A stretch of DNA of 64,000 nucleotides, from NCBI RefSeq assembly GCF_036013645.1, contig NZ_CP107869.1:4278001-4342000 (forward strand), read 5' to 3'. The translations under genes were made by a program, and so were the position numbers. A model generated the notes under the pieces. It saw only the letters and a list, made by a program, of their open reading frames with translations. It was not told where the DNA came from and did no database searches. How positions within the stretch are numbered: position 1 is the stretch's first letter; the number at the start of each line of letters is the position of its first letter. The DNA comes from Streptomyces sp. NBC_00490. Lineage in GTDB: Bacteria > Actinomycetota > Actinomycetes > Streptomycetales > Streptomycetaceae. This document shows positions 17,328 through 25,667 of the stretch, piece after piece.

Positions 17328-17343
17328 TGAGTACGGGTACTCA
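17328..17343. promoter_or_regulatory. Palindromic operator candidate upstream of lipoprotein gene
   Basis: TGAGTAC-GG-GTACTCA, seven-base perfect arms with a two-base centre, ending 34 bp before the lipoprotein ATG. The size suits a dimeric repressor such as a TetR or GntR protein. The binding protein is unknown. Confidence 0.45.
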
Positions 17344-17377
17344 TGCCCAGCCTCTTGATCGCGCAGAGACTTCGGGC

Positions 17378-18115
17378 ATGAGACGACGACTTACCGGACC
17401 TGCCGGCAAGAACAGCCTTTTCGGCCGTACGGCGCTGGCGGCACTGTGCGCACTGGGACTTGCCGCGTGCGGGACCGCGCGGGCAGGTGACACCGAGTCC
17501 GAGCGGGGTGCAGCCCGAGCCGAGAACCGGAGCACAGCCTCCCCCGCCGCCCCCGCCGCCCCCGCCGCCAAGGGCCCCGCGGAGACCGAGGGGGCCGACT
17601 TCCTCCCGTTCATGGAACTCCTCCTCGACATCGCCGAGCCGTGCCTGCCGTCGGATCTCCCGACCGCACCTCCGCCGGAGGAGTTGGAGGAGGAACCGGC
17701 CGAGGAGACGAAGCCCCGCGGCACCGCATCGCCCGAGGAGCCGCCGCCCCTGCCCGACGCCCCGATGCCCACCAGCACCCCCCGTGACCCGGAGGACGCC
17801 AAGAAGGAGACGGAACTGAGCTCCGTGGAGAAGTGCGAGGCCCCTCTCCACATCGACCGCATCACCAAGGCCCTCAAGAAGAACCCCGACCCGACACCCG
17901 CACAGGTCACCAGGACGCTGCACGACCTCGGCTACATCGAAGAGCGCGTCCACACCCCCCGGCCCGCCTCCGACCACGTCGAGTTCACCCTCGACCTGCG
18001 TCTGATGGACAGCCAGTTGTGCCTGTCCGGCACCACCACCGGCACGAGGACGACCATCGAGGCGTACGGCGGCTCCCCGGAGGTCCAGTGCCAGGACGTG
18101 CGGCGTACGAGCTGA
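17378..18115 (+). CDS. Lipoprotein of unknown function
   Basis: A 245-residue exported protein. The lipobox LAAC is at residues 25-28 or so, after a basic N-terminus and a hydrophobic core (ALAALCALGLAAC). A long Pro/Glu/Ala-rich linker (about residues 45-140) leads to a C-terminal domain of about 90 residues with VEKCEAPLHIDRITKAL, PTPAQVTRTLHDLGYIEERVH and SQLCLSGTTT, containing three Cys. The C-terminal domain probably folds on its own outside the membrane. A palindrome lies just upstream. Confidence 0.85.
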   Translation: MRRRLTGPAGKNSLFGRTALAALCALGLAACGTARAGDTESERGAARAENRSTASPAAPAAPAAKGPAETEGADFLPFMELLLDIAEPCLPSDLPTAPPPEELEEEPAEETKPRGTASPEEPPPLPDAPMPTSTPRDPEDAKKETELSSVEKCEAPLHIDRITKALKKNPDPTPAQVTRTLHDLGYIEERVHTPRPASDHVEFTLDLRLMDSQLCLSGTTTGTRTTIEAYGGSPEVQCQDVRRTS

Positions 18116-18136
18116 GCGACGGAGCGACGGGCGCCC

Positions 18137-18697
18137 TCAACGCCCCCAGTCGGCGCGGGTGAGCGCGTACTCGACCTCCCCGTGCTCCGACCCCTCGATC
18201 GCCTCCGGCCACTCGCTGCGGAACCCCCGTACGAACCGTAGCCCCGCCTTCTCCATCACCCGCCGGGACCCCGCGTTGACCGTCATGGTGTTCGCGGTGA
18301 CCCGTTCCACGCCCAGCTCGCCGAACCCCTTGTCGATCAGCGCCCGGCAGCCCTCGGTGGCGTAACCCCGGCCCCAGGCGGCCTTGTTCAGCCGGTAGCC
18401 CAGCTCCACGACCTCGGCACTGTGTTCCTCCAGCGGCCGGAACTCGAACCATCCCAGAAAGCCACCCGTCGTCTTCTCCTCGGCGGCCCAGAAGCCGCGG
18501 GTGCCGAGGCAGGGATAGTCGTGGAGGAGGTGCGGGAGGGAGCAGGCGCGGATCGCTTCCAACGACGTCGGCTTGCCGCCGTTGAGGTAGCGCATGACAT
18601 CGGGGTCGTTGTCCAGCGCGAACAGGGCCGCGACGTCGGCGTCGGCCTCGGTGAACGCGCGCAGCCGTAGCCGCTCGGTGGTCAGGAAGACATCCAT
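18137..18697 (-). CDS. GNAT N-acetyltransferase (RimJ/RimL type)
   Basis: A 186-residue acetyl-CoA-dependent transferase. It starts with LTTERLRLRAFTEADAD, the opening of Acetyltransf_3 proteins, and has the acetyl-CoA pyrophosphate loop as NKAAWGRGYATEG, followed by VTANTMTVNAGSRRVMEKAGLRFVR. The ATG at 18697 has GAGG eight bases upstream; an ORF extension further 5' is probably untranslated. The substrate is unknown. Convergent with the lipoprotein gene. Confidence 0.93.
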   Translation of the reverse strand: MDVFLTTERLRLRAFTEADADVAALFALDNDPDVMRYLNGGKPTSLEAIRACSLPHLLHDYPCLGTRGFWAAEEKTTGGFLGWFEFRPLEEHSAEVVELGYRLNKAAWGRGYATEGCRALIDKGFGELGVERVTANTMTVNAGSRRVMEKAGLRFVRGFRSEWPEAIEGSEHGEVEYALTRADWGR

Positions 18698-18728
18698 GGC
18701 GCGATCCTCGTCATCGTCCGGCAACACG

Positions 18729-19520
18729 TCAGCGGCGGTTCGCGTCGCATCCCACCGACCCCGTGAACTCCTCCACGGCCTGCGCCAGTTGTTCCGGGGC
18801 TTCCAGATGTACGTCGTGACCGGCCCCCGGCACCACCGTCACCCGAGTGTCCGGGCGCAGCTCCCGCATGTCGGCGGCCTCCGTCGGACGCATCGTGCCG
18901 TTCTCGCCCTGGACCACGAGGGTGGGGCAGGTGATGCGCGACCAGTCCTGCCAGTAGGCGTTCTCGGCGAGTTCGGCCAGTGACTCGACCATGCGGTCCC
19001 GGTCGAAGCGCGGGTGCCGGCCGTCCGCGCGTTCCTCCAGCCCCCTCGCCCGCCCCTCATGACCGAGGAAGGCCTCGGCCTCGGCGAGGGACCGGAACGG
19101 CGTCGGCCAGCTGTCCAGCCATCCCCTGATCCGCGCGGGTAGGTCCGGACTCGGGCCGGCCGGTCCCGCCTCGACGAGGACCAGCGCGTCCACCAGTTCC
19201 GGGCGGGCGGACGCCAGCAGCATCGCCGTATGGCCGCCGAGGGACTGTCCGATGAGGGTCACGGGTCCCGGCGCGAGTGCCTCGATCAGGGTCACCGCGT
19301 CCTCGACGTAGGCCGCGCGGGTCACGTCGGGCGGGCGGCGGGTGCTGGCGCCGTGGGCGCGGGCGTCGTAGGACACCGCGCGGAAGCCGGAGGTGAGGAG
19401 GCGCGGGATCAGGGCGTCCCACTCCCCCATGTGGCCGGCGAGGCCGTGCAGGAGGAGGGCGGTGCGGGGCGCGCCGGGGCGGGGGTGATCGCGGTAGGCG
19501 ATGCGGGTGCCGTCGGACAT
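18729..19520 (-). CDS. Alpha/beta hydrolase
   Basis: A 263-residue alpha/beta-hydrolase fold protein. Oxyanion region LLLHGLAGHMGEWD; nucleophile elbow GQSLGGH with catalytic Ser; catalytic His in PGAGHDVHLEAP near the C-terminus; the acid is likely the Glu or Asp after LVVQGENG. TTG at 19535, with GGGGGG four bases before it, is an alternative start that adds five residues; GTG at 19607 would add 29 and lacks a ribosome site. Substrate unknown; probably an esterase or C-C hydrolase. Confidence 0.9.
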   Translation of the reverse strand: MSDGTRIAYRDHPRPGAPRTALLLHGLAGHMGEWDALIPRLLTSGFRAVSYDARAHGASTRRPPDVTRAAYVEDAVTLIEALAPGPVTLIGQSLGGHTAMLLASARPELVDALVLVEAGPAGPSPDLPARIRGWLDSWPTPFRSLAEAEAFLGHEGRARGLEERADGRHPRFDRDRMVESLAELAENAYWQDWSRITCPTLVVQGENGTMRPTEAADMRELRPDTRVTVVPGAGHDVHLEAPEQLAQAVEEFTGSVGCDANRR

Positions 19521-19667
19521 GGTGACGTGGCTCAAGGTGCCCCCCGGCTCTCTGTGCGGGCCCGTCTTCTGTGGCTGCTCTGTTGCCGGAATTGTGGGCT
19601 CCACCACAGCCGTGGAGATCGAGCGCTGTTGGACTCGGCGGTTCAGGAGATCACATCAGGGGGCGCG

Positions 19668-20165
19668 ATGGCTTGGCTGAGCTTGCTGTTCTTCGTGATC
19701 GCGGCGATCACGGCCGTCGCGCTCACCGGGCGCGGCTTCGGCCGCCTGGCCGACCGTGGCATACGGCGATCCGGTCTCCCGGTGATACTCGGCAGCCTCG
19801 CCTCGCTCGCGGGTGCCGCCGCGGTCGCCTTCTACGCCCTCGGGCTGCTGGGGGTCATCGGCGCGATCATGACGGCGCAGGACGGGGGCACGGACTCGGC
19901 GCCGCCGCAGTCCTGCCGTACGCCGGGCTGGTGGGAGCGGCACGAACAGGGCATCGAGATCGTCGACTGGTCGGTGCGCTACGTCCCGCTCGGGTTCGTG
20001 TGCGAGACCAGCGACGGCGGGAGCTACGACAACGGTGACGTGCCGGGGTACGTCAATCCCGCCGCCCTGGGCCTCGTCCTCACCGCCGCCGGGTGCGCCG
20101 TCGGCTCGGGATACGCGACGGAGTTCCGCACCCGCAAGCGCGAGGCTCGGCAGGAGGGCCAGTAG
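19668..20165 (+). CDS. Hypothetical membrane protein
   Basis: A 165-residue protein with two N-terminal helices (WLSLLFFVIAAITAVAL and a second at about residues 40-68), an extracytoplasmic loop with two Cys (QSCRTPGWW and GFVCETSDGG, likely disulfide-bonded), one further helix (ALGLVLTAAGCAVGSGYA) and a basic C-terminal tail. AGGGGG precedes the ATG by four bases. Not recognised as any known family. Confidence 0.75.
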   Translation: MAWLSLLFFVIAAITAVALTGRGFGRLADRGIRRSGLPVILGSLASLAGAAAVAFYALGLLGVIGAIMTAQDGGTDSAPPQSCRTPGWWERHEQGIEIVDWSVRYVPLGFVCETSDGGSYDNGDVPGYVNPAALGLVLTAAGCAVGSGYATEFRTRKREARQEGQ

Positions 20166-20273
20166 GAAGGCCGTCCGGAGGCGGCGTTAGCCTCGGGACA
20201 TATCGAACGTGATCGCCAGGAGTCGCCCGCGCGATACGCGTAGCGCGATCACATCAGTTCTCAGGAGGCAGGC

Positions 20274-20576
20274 ATGGCGAAGGTTCCCAGCGCGGTGGTC
20301 GCGGCGGGCGGGCTCGTCGGTGGGTACGGGGTGGCCCGCTGGACCGGGAAGCGGCAGCTGGGCGGGGTCGTGCTGGCGGTCGCCGGGGCCGCGGCCGCGC
20401 AGCGATGGCGGCAGCAGGCGGGCGGGAAGGCCGCGGGGGCGCTGACGGCCGCGTATGTCGCCGCCTTCGCGGGGTCGCATCCGCTGGCCAAGAAGGTGGG
20501 CGCCTGGCCCGCGGTGTTCGGGGTGGCGGGGGCGGTGGCCGTGGCGTCGTGGGCGGTGGCGGACCGGCAGGGCTGA
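20274..20576 (+). CDS. Small hypothetical membrane protein
   Basis: A 100-residue Gly/Ala-rich protein with a clear AGGAGG ribosome site six bases upstream. Three weakly hydrophobic stretches (AVVAAGGLVGGYGVA, GVVLAVAGAAAAQ and AVFGVAGAVAVASWAVA) are separated by basic linkers. It looks like a small integral or peripheral membrane protein that is common in Streptomyces; no function is known to me. Confidence 0.72.
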   Translation: MAKVPSAVVAAGGLVGGYGVARWTGKRQLGGVVLAVAGAAAAQRWRQQAGGKAAGALTAAYVAAFAGSHPLAKKVGAWPAVFGVAGAVAVASWAVADRQG

Positions 20577-20686
20577 GGAGCGCCCGTCGCCACCTCCCCG
20601 TCAAAGGCCACCCGCCGCTTATATCGCGCGCCCCGACCGCCCCCTCGCCGGTACCGTCTCGTCCGACACGAAGGGGAACGGACAGG

Positions 20687-21361
20687 ATGAGGCTGGGGAT
20701 CACGGAGCACCGGGTGCGGCTCGGTCCGCAGGAGTACCGCGTGCTGCGTACGACCGGGCTGCGCCGTGCGCTGTGCGATGACACCGGGCACTGGCTGGAC
20801 CTCCGGGTGGACCGGGAAGCCGCCGCGGAACTGGCCGCTGCCTGGCTGCTGGCCGCACGCTCGCCCCGCTCACTGGTGCACGTGCCGCTGCGCAAGCGTG
20901 GCGAGCGGCCCGTGGGCGCCCATCCGCCCGAGCCGCATCAGGCCCGTGACCTGCTGCTGGTGCATCACTCCCGGCAGTTCCCGGCCTCCCGCTGGAAGGC
21001 GGTCCGGGCCCGGCTCGGGCACGGCAGCCCGCGCACGGTCGCATTCCGCCGGGCGGACTTCCCCAGCACCGAGGACCGCCCCGTCACCGGCGCCCATCAC
21101 GCCGGGTTCCGCGACCGGGTCCGGCTGACCACCGCCGCCGACACCCTCGTGCTGAGCGGCAGCGCCCTGCCCTTCGCGGACGCCGCCGCGGACTTCCTCG
21201 CCCTGGCCGACACGGGTCCCGGCCGGGACATCCGATGCGGCGGGTCCGACGGGCACGCGTGCGCCGAACTGCACCCGACCTCCGGCCTGTTGGACCCTTC
21301 GATGCCCCTGATGCACGTCGAGTACTGCCCGGACTGGGAGCCCGCACCGGCGGGCGGCTAA
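20687..21361 (+). CDS. Hypothetical protein
   Basis: A 224-residue soluble protein without a signal or membrane segment. Features seen: an Arg/Leu-rich alpha-helical N-terminal half, a DLLLVHHSRQFPASRWKAVRARL segment, and a C-terminal region with CGGSDGHACAELHP and MHVEYCPDWEP, the Cys/His spacing of which could bind a metal. The 3' end overlaps the opposing VOC gene by four bases. No family recognised. Confidence 0.7.
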   Translation: MRLGITEHRVRLGPQEYRVLRTTGLRRALCDDTGHWLDLRVDREAAAELAAAWLLAARSPRSLVHVPLRKRGERPVGAHPPEPHQARDLLLVHHSRQFPASRWKAVRARLGHGSPRTVAFRRADFPSTEDRPVTGAHHAGFRDRVRLTTAADTLVLSGSALPFADAAADFLALADTGPGRDIRCGGSDGHACAELHPTSGLLDPSMPLMHVEYCPDWEPAPAGG

Positions 21362-21717
21362 CTCCGGTGCGTCAGCACGTTCACCACCTGCCCGTTCGGG
21401 TCCCGCACGAAGAAACGCCGCACGCCCCACTCCTCGTCCCGCAACTCCCGTACGACATCCGCGCCCGCCGCCACGACCTGCGCGTACACCGCGTCCACGT
21501 CCTCGACCTCCACGCTGAGGTCCGGCACGACGGGGGCCGTGCGCTCCTCGGTGAAGAAGCTGATCTGGGCTGTGGGGTTGGCGGGTGAGGCCAGGGTGAC
21601 CACCCACCCCATGTCCATCACCTCGCGGAAGCCGAGCAGGCCGTAGAAGTCACGGCTGGCCTTCATCGCCTCCTCCGACTCGACCTGGAAGTCGGGCATG
21701 ATCCGGCGGACGGTCAT
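21358..21717 (-). CDS. VOC-superfamily (glyoxalase-like) protein
   Basis: A 119-residue protein with the two beta-alpha-beta-beta-beta modules of the vicinal oxygen chelate fold: MPDFQVESEEAMKASRDFYGLLGFREVMDMGWVVTL, then LSVEVEDVDAVYAQVVAAG and FFVRDPNGQVVNVLTH. The usual His/Glu metal ligands are only partly conserved, so it may be a binding or resistance protein rather than an enzyme. Confidence 0.9.
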   Translation of the reverse strand: MTVRRIMPDFQVESEEAMKASRDFYGLLGFREVMDMGWVVTLASPANPTAQISFFTEERTAPVVPDLSVEVEDVDAVYAQVVAAGADVVRELRDEEWGVRRFFVRDPNGQVVNVLTHRS

Positions 21718-21819
21718 GGGTGCGTCTCCTCGCAGTCGCCACGGACTTTCTGTTATTGCCGCTCCCACCCTCGCGTCTCCTGACCGTCCCCAGCCACAGG
21801 CACGCGAGGAATGACGCAC

Positions 21820-23259
21820 GTGACTTCGACTTCACTGATCAGCCGCCGCACCATGCTCAGGGCAACCGCAGCCGTCGGTACGGTCGGAGCCTTCGGCGTC
21901 GGTACGGCCCTGTCGGCGCCGCCCGCCGCGGCCGCCGGCTCCGGGTACGCGCACCCGGGTCTGCTGCACACCGGCACGGACCTGGCCCGTATGAAGTCCA
22001 AGGTGACAGCGGGCACCGCGCCCTACACCGCCGGATACGCCCGGCTGACGGCCAACCGGCATGCGCAGAGCGGCTGGACGCCCAACCCGCGGAAGACCAT
22101 CACCCGCGGCGGCTCCGGCCAGAACTACGCGATCCTCTACAACGACATCCATGCCGCGTACCAGAACGCCCTGCGGTACCACGTCAGCGGTGACGCCGCC
22201 CACGCAGACACCGCCGTGGCGATCCTCAACGCCTGGTCCGCCGAGCTCACCACGCTCGCCGGCAACGCGGACCGGTTCCTCGCCGCCGGACTGTACGGCT
22301 ACCAGCTCGCCAACGCCGCCGAACTCGTCCGAGACCACCCCGACTTCGAGCTCGACCGCTTCAAGGAGATGCTGTCCGGGGTCTTCGCACCGCTCAGCGA
22401 CAGCTTCCTCGTCCAGCACAACGGCGCGGTCGTCTCCAACTACTGGACCAACTGGGACCTCGCCGCCATGGCCTGCGTACTGGCCACCGGCATCTTCTGC
22501 GACGACAAGGCCCAAGTCGGCCGTGCGGTCGACTACTTCAAGCACGGCGACGGACTCGGCTCGATCAGGAACGCGATACCTGTCGTGCACGACGACGGGC
22601 TCGCCGAGTGGCTGGAGGCGGGGCGCGATCAGGGGCATGCGCTGCTCGGGGTCGGGCTGATGGGCACGTTCTGCGAGATGGCGTGGAACCAGGGCATCGA
22701 TCTGTACGGCTATGACGACAGCCGCTTCCTCAAGGGGGCGCAGTACGTGGCGAAGTGGAGCATGGGTGGGGAGGTGCCGTTCACCGCGAACACGCGCGCC
22801 AAGGGGGCCGTCGATGGCTGGTCGGGGTCGGAGACGGTGGCCGGGGCGGCGGGTGTCGATCCCGGCATGACCCGTCCGATCTGGGCGATGATCGCCAACC
22901 ACTACACCAAGCGGCGGGGGTTGTCCGCGTCGTACCTCACCCGGATCGCCGCGAAGTCCTCGCCGGAGGGTGGGGGCGGGGACTATGGGCCCAACAGTGG
23001 AGGTTACGACCAACTGGGCTTCGGAACGCTGACGTTCACCCGGGACCGGCCGACGCCGTCCCGTACGGCACCGGACCCTCGTCCACAGACCGACGCCTCC
23101 GCGTCCGCGTCCGCGGCTCCGGCTTCCGGTGAGGACCTCGCGGCCACGGGGTCCACCGACGTCGTCGCCTGGAGCGCCACGGCGGGGCTCACCGCCGTCG
23201 CGGGAGGCCTGCTTCTGCTCCGCCGCCGGGACAAGGCCGGTCGCGGGACCGCCGAGTAG
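21820..23259 (+). CDS. Secreted alginate lyase-family protein with LAATG cell-wall anchor
   Basis: A 479-residue surface enzyme. A Tat-type signal (SRRTMLRATAAVG) leads to an alginate_lyase alpha/alpha-toroid domain (about residues 50-395) with NYWTNWDLAAMACVLATG and HDDGLAEWLEAGRDQGHALLG carrying the Tyr/His catalytic region. A Pro/Ser/Ala linker ends in LAATGSTD, a hydrophobic helix and RRRDK, a cell-wall sorting signal suited to class E sortases such as that at 4.3 kb. GTG at 21820 was chosen because AGGA sits nine bases upstream; the ATG at 21811 touches that site. The substrate may be a uronic polysaccharide. Confidence 0.88.
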   Translation: MTSTSLISRRTMLRATAAVGTVGAFGVGTALSAPPAAAAGSGYAHPGLLHTGTDLARMKSKVTAGTAPYTAGYARLTANRHAQSGWTPNPRKTITRGGSGQNYAILYNDIHAAYQNALRYHVSGDAAHADTAVAILNAWSAELTTLAGNADRFLAAGLYGYQLANAAELVRDHPDFELDRFKEMLSGVFAPLSDSFLVQHNGAVVSNYWTNWDLAAMACVLATGIFCDDKAQVGRAVDYFKHGDGLGSIRNAIPVVHDDGLAEWLEAGRDQGHALLGVGLMGTFCEMAWNQGIDLYGYDDSRFLKGAQYVAKWSMGGEVPFTANTRAKGAVDGWSGSETVAGAAGVDPGMTRPIWAMIANHYTKRRGLSASYLTRIAAKSSPEGGGGDYGPNSGGYDQLGFGTLTFTRDRPTPSRTAPDPRPQTDASASASAAPASGEDLAATGSTDVVAWSATAGLTAVAGGLLLLRRRDKAGRGTAE

Positions 23260-23311
23260 CACGAACCCGGGCAGTTCCTCGCCCCCGCCGCCCCTACCCG
23301 TCCCATCCTCC

Positions 23312-23326
23312 AGGGGCTCTGCCCCT
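23312..23326. terminator. Hairpin downstream of the LAATG protein
   Basis: AGGGGC-TCT-GCCCCT stem-loop starting 53 bp after the stop, without a U tract. A second, stronger hairpin follows at 23341. Confidence 0.4.
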
Positions 23327-23340
23327 TCGACCCCGGTCCC

Positions 23341-23573
23341 TGGGGGCTGCGCCCCCAGACCCCCATCGGCCCCGAAAGGGCCTCGTCCTCAAACGCCGGA
23401 CGGGCTGAAAGACACGGGTGGGTGGGGGATCGGGACGGCAGACCCTCGTCCTCGAACGCCAGGCGAGCTGAAATACCTGCGAAAGACACGGACCGACATC
23501 GACGGGCGCAGCCGCCTGCGGGTGGGGAATCGGGACGTACCTGGACCGGCACGAGGGGCGCAGCCGCCTGCGG
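23341..23573. repeat. Mosaic of Streptomyces intergenic REP-like units
   Basis: A perfect hairpin TGGGGGC-TGC-GCCCCCA (23341-23357) leads into two copies of a CCTCGTCCTC-type unit (23381-23410 and 23444-23473) and two copies of GGGCGCAGCCGCCTGCGG (23504-23521 and 23556-23573). I recognise these as motifs scattered between genes across Streptomyces genomes. Confidence 0.6.
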
Positions 23574-23819
23574 ATGGGTGCAGGACTGGGATAGCGAGCC
23601 CTCGGACGCCGGACCAGCTGCCCGGCACGGCACCGGGATCGCGCGCCCCGTCCCGGGAAGCCGGGCCGGTCGGCCCGCGCCGCGCGGACCACCGTAGTGC
23701 CGTCTCCTGCGCCCCGGCGGGGCACCACCCGCACTTGCGCGCCGTCCTCAGGCGGAAACGCACCCCACCGCCCCCAGACGGGACGGGCCCGCGCCTGCGC
23801 AACGGCGAGAAGGGGACGT

Positions 23820-23912
23820 ACCGGGGGGTGTCCGCCCGCAGCGTCGGGCGACCAACCAACGGCACATCCCCAACCCACAGCACCGCCCGACCGAGGACGG
23901 ACACCCCCCGGT
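23820..23912. repeat. 93-bp element with 15-bp perfect inverted ends
   Basis: ACCGGGGGGTGTCCG at 23820-23834 is the exact reverse complement of 23898-23912. A nested 7-base inverted pair (TCGGGCG at 23844-23850, CGCCCGA at 23884-23890) allows one long stem. It lies 85 bp beyond the stop of the minus-strand transporter and could end its transcript, or be a small non-autonomous element. Confidence 0.55.
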
Positions 23913-23996
23913 GCGGCACCGACCCACAACCGGACCGGCATGCGCGACGCACGCCCCCACCGAAGCCGCCACGGGCCGCCGCAGGCATCCCCCCAC

Positions 23997-25487
23997 TCAC
24001 ACCGCAGCCGACCGCGACCGCGTCTCCGAAGCCACCGCCGTCAGCGGGCGCGCGACGTCCTCCAGCGACTTCTGCTCCGCCTTCACCGCCAGCGCCGCCG
24101 CGACCAGCCCCGCGACGCACATCAGGGCCGCGCCGATCTGGAAGGCGAGCACGGTGTCGCCGACGTGGCCCGTGCCGGTCAGGTCGGCGAAGAGCAGGGG
24201 GCCGCTGATGCCGCCCGCCGCCGTGCCGAGGGCGTAGAAGAAGGCGATGGACATCGCCCGGGTCTCCATCGGGAAAATCTCCGACACCGTCAGATACGCA
24301 CTCGACGCACCCGCCGACGCGAAGAACAGCACCGCGCACCAGCACGCCGTCAGCGTCGTCGCGTCCAGCGCGCCACGGTCGAACAGCCACGCCGTACCGA
24401 AGAGCAGCAGCCCCGACAGCAGATACGTCGACGAGATCATCACCCGGCGCCCGACCGTGTCGAACAGCTTGCCCAGCAGCAGCGGGCCGATGAAGTTGCC
24501 GACCGCGATCACCGCGAAGTAGTAGCCGGTGTTGCCGGTCGGGACGTCGTAGAACGTCGTGAGGATCGCCCCGAAGCCGAAGGTGATCGCGTTGTAGAGG
24601 AACGCCTGCCCGATGAAGAGAGCGAAACCGAGAACCGCCCGCCGCCGGTACTTCGAGAACACCGTCCGGCCGATCTCGACGAACGTCACACTGCGCCGCT
24701 GATGGATCGTGAGCTCGGCGTCAGGGGCCGGCGGCGGCAACGGCTCGCCCCGGTCCGCCTCCACCCGCTCCTCGATCGAGGACACGATGCGTTCCGCCTC
24801 CTCGTCCCGCCCATGGATCAGCAACCACCTCGGACTCTCCGGGACATGACGCCGTACCAGCAGGATCACCAGCGCCAGCACCGCGCCCAGCGCGAACGTC
24901 AGCCGCCACCCCACGTCCTTCGCGAACACGGACGTGTCCAGCGCGACGATCGACAGCAGCGAACCTCCCACCGCGCCCAGCCAGAAGCTTCCGTTGATCA
25001 TGAGGTCGACCCGCCCCCGGTACTGCGCCGGGATCAGCTCGTCGATGGCCGAGTTGATCGCCGCGTACTCGCCCCCGATCCCGAACCCCGTGAGGAACCG
25101 GAACAGGAAGAACCACCAGGTGGAGAAGGAGACCGCGGTCAGCGCGGTCGCCGCGAGATACACCGCCAGCGTGATCATGAACAGCTTCTTGCGGCCCCAC
25201 TTGTCGGTCAGGCGGCCCCAGAAGAGTGCCCCCGCGCACGCCCCCGCCACATACAGGGCCGCCGCCATACCGGTCACCTGCCCGGAGGAGATCGGCAGCC
25301 CGCTCCCCGGTTCCGACAACCTCCCCGCGATGTTGCCGACGACGGTCACCTCCAGACCGTCGAGGATCCACACGGTGCCCAGTCCGATGACGATCGTCCA
25401 GTGCCAGCGTGACCATGGCAGCCGGTCGAGTCTCGCGGGGATGTTCGATGTCACGGTCCGGCCCGTCTCGGCCTCGGCAGTGGTCAT
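23997..25487 (-). CDS. MFS transporter, sugar porter / MHS type
   Basis: A 496-residue, 12-helix major facilitator. It has the duplicated family signatures: GRLTDKWGRKKLFMITL between helices 2 and 3, RFLTGFGIGGEYAAINSAIDELIPAQYRGR after helix 4, PESPRWLL after helix 6 and KLFDTVGRRVMIS in the second half. These fit the proton-linked sugar or carboxylate symporter branch. GAGGAGGGAG precedes the ATG. No catabolic genes flank it, so the substrate is open. Confidence 0.9.
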   Translation of the reverse strand: MTTAEAETGRTVTSNIPARLDRLPWSRWHWTIVIGLGTVWILDGLEVTVVGNIAGRLSEPGSGLPISSGQVTGMAAALYVAGACAGALFWGRLTDKWGRKKLFMITLAVYLAATALTAVSFSTWWFFLFRFLTGFGIGGEYAAINSAIDELIPAQYRGRVDLMINGSFWLGAVGGSLLSIVALDTSVFAKDVGWRLTFALGAVLALVILLVRRHVPESPRWLLIHGRDEEAERIVSSIEERVEADRGEPLPPPAPDAELTIHQRRSVTFVEIGRTVFSKYRRRAVLGFALFIGQAFLYNAITFGFGAILTTFYDVPTGNTGYYFAVIAVGNFIGPLLLGKLFDTVGRRVMISSTYLLSGLLLFGTAWLFDRGALDATTLTACWCAVLFFASAGASSAYLTVSEIFPMETRAMSIAFFYALGTAAGGISGPLLFADLTGTGHVGDTVLAFQIGAALMCVAGLVAAALAVKAEQKSLEDVARPLTAVASETRSRSAAV

Positions 25488-25667
25488 GGGCTCCCTCCTC
25501 CTCGAGTGAGAACCCGGGCCGAGTGCCCAGGAAGGACCCGCCTTACGCCCACGCCCACGCCGGCGCCCCGCCCCCGGCCCACACCCGGCCCACACCCGCC
25601 GTAAGCCCCCGCCCTACGCCCTCCCCGAGCGGCCCGCGGCTTTGCCACCGTTCTTCCAGCGGAGCGC

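Larger units (their letters stand above)
16985..17377. other. Intergenic region, 393 bp
   Basis: Lies between the cyclophilin and the lipoprotein gene. It holds a possible small minus-strand ORF (17118-17240) and a 7-bp-arm palindrome (17328-17343) that probably belongs to the lipoprotein promoter. Nothing else convincing was seen. Confidence 0.5.
23260..23996. other. Intergenic region with repeats, 737 bp
   Basis: No gene is supported here. It holds two hairpins and a mosaic of REP-like units (23312-23573) followed by a long inverted repeat (23820-23912). Both flanking genes point into the region, so terminators are expected. Confidence 0.6.

Noticed and set aside
23312..23912. CRISPR array in the repetitive intergenic region
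   Set aside because: The repeats are of different length, not evenly spaced and interleaved; no cas genes are present.
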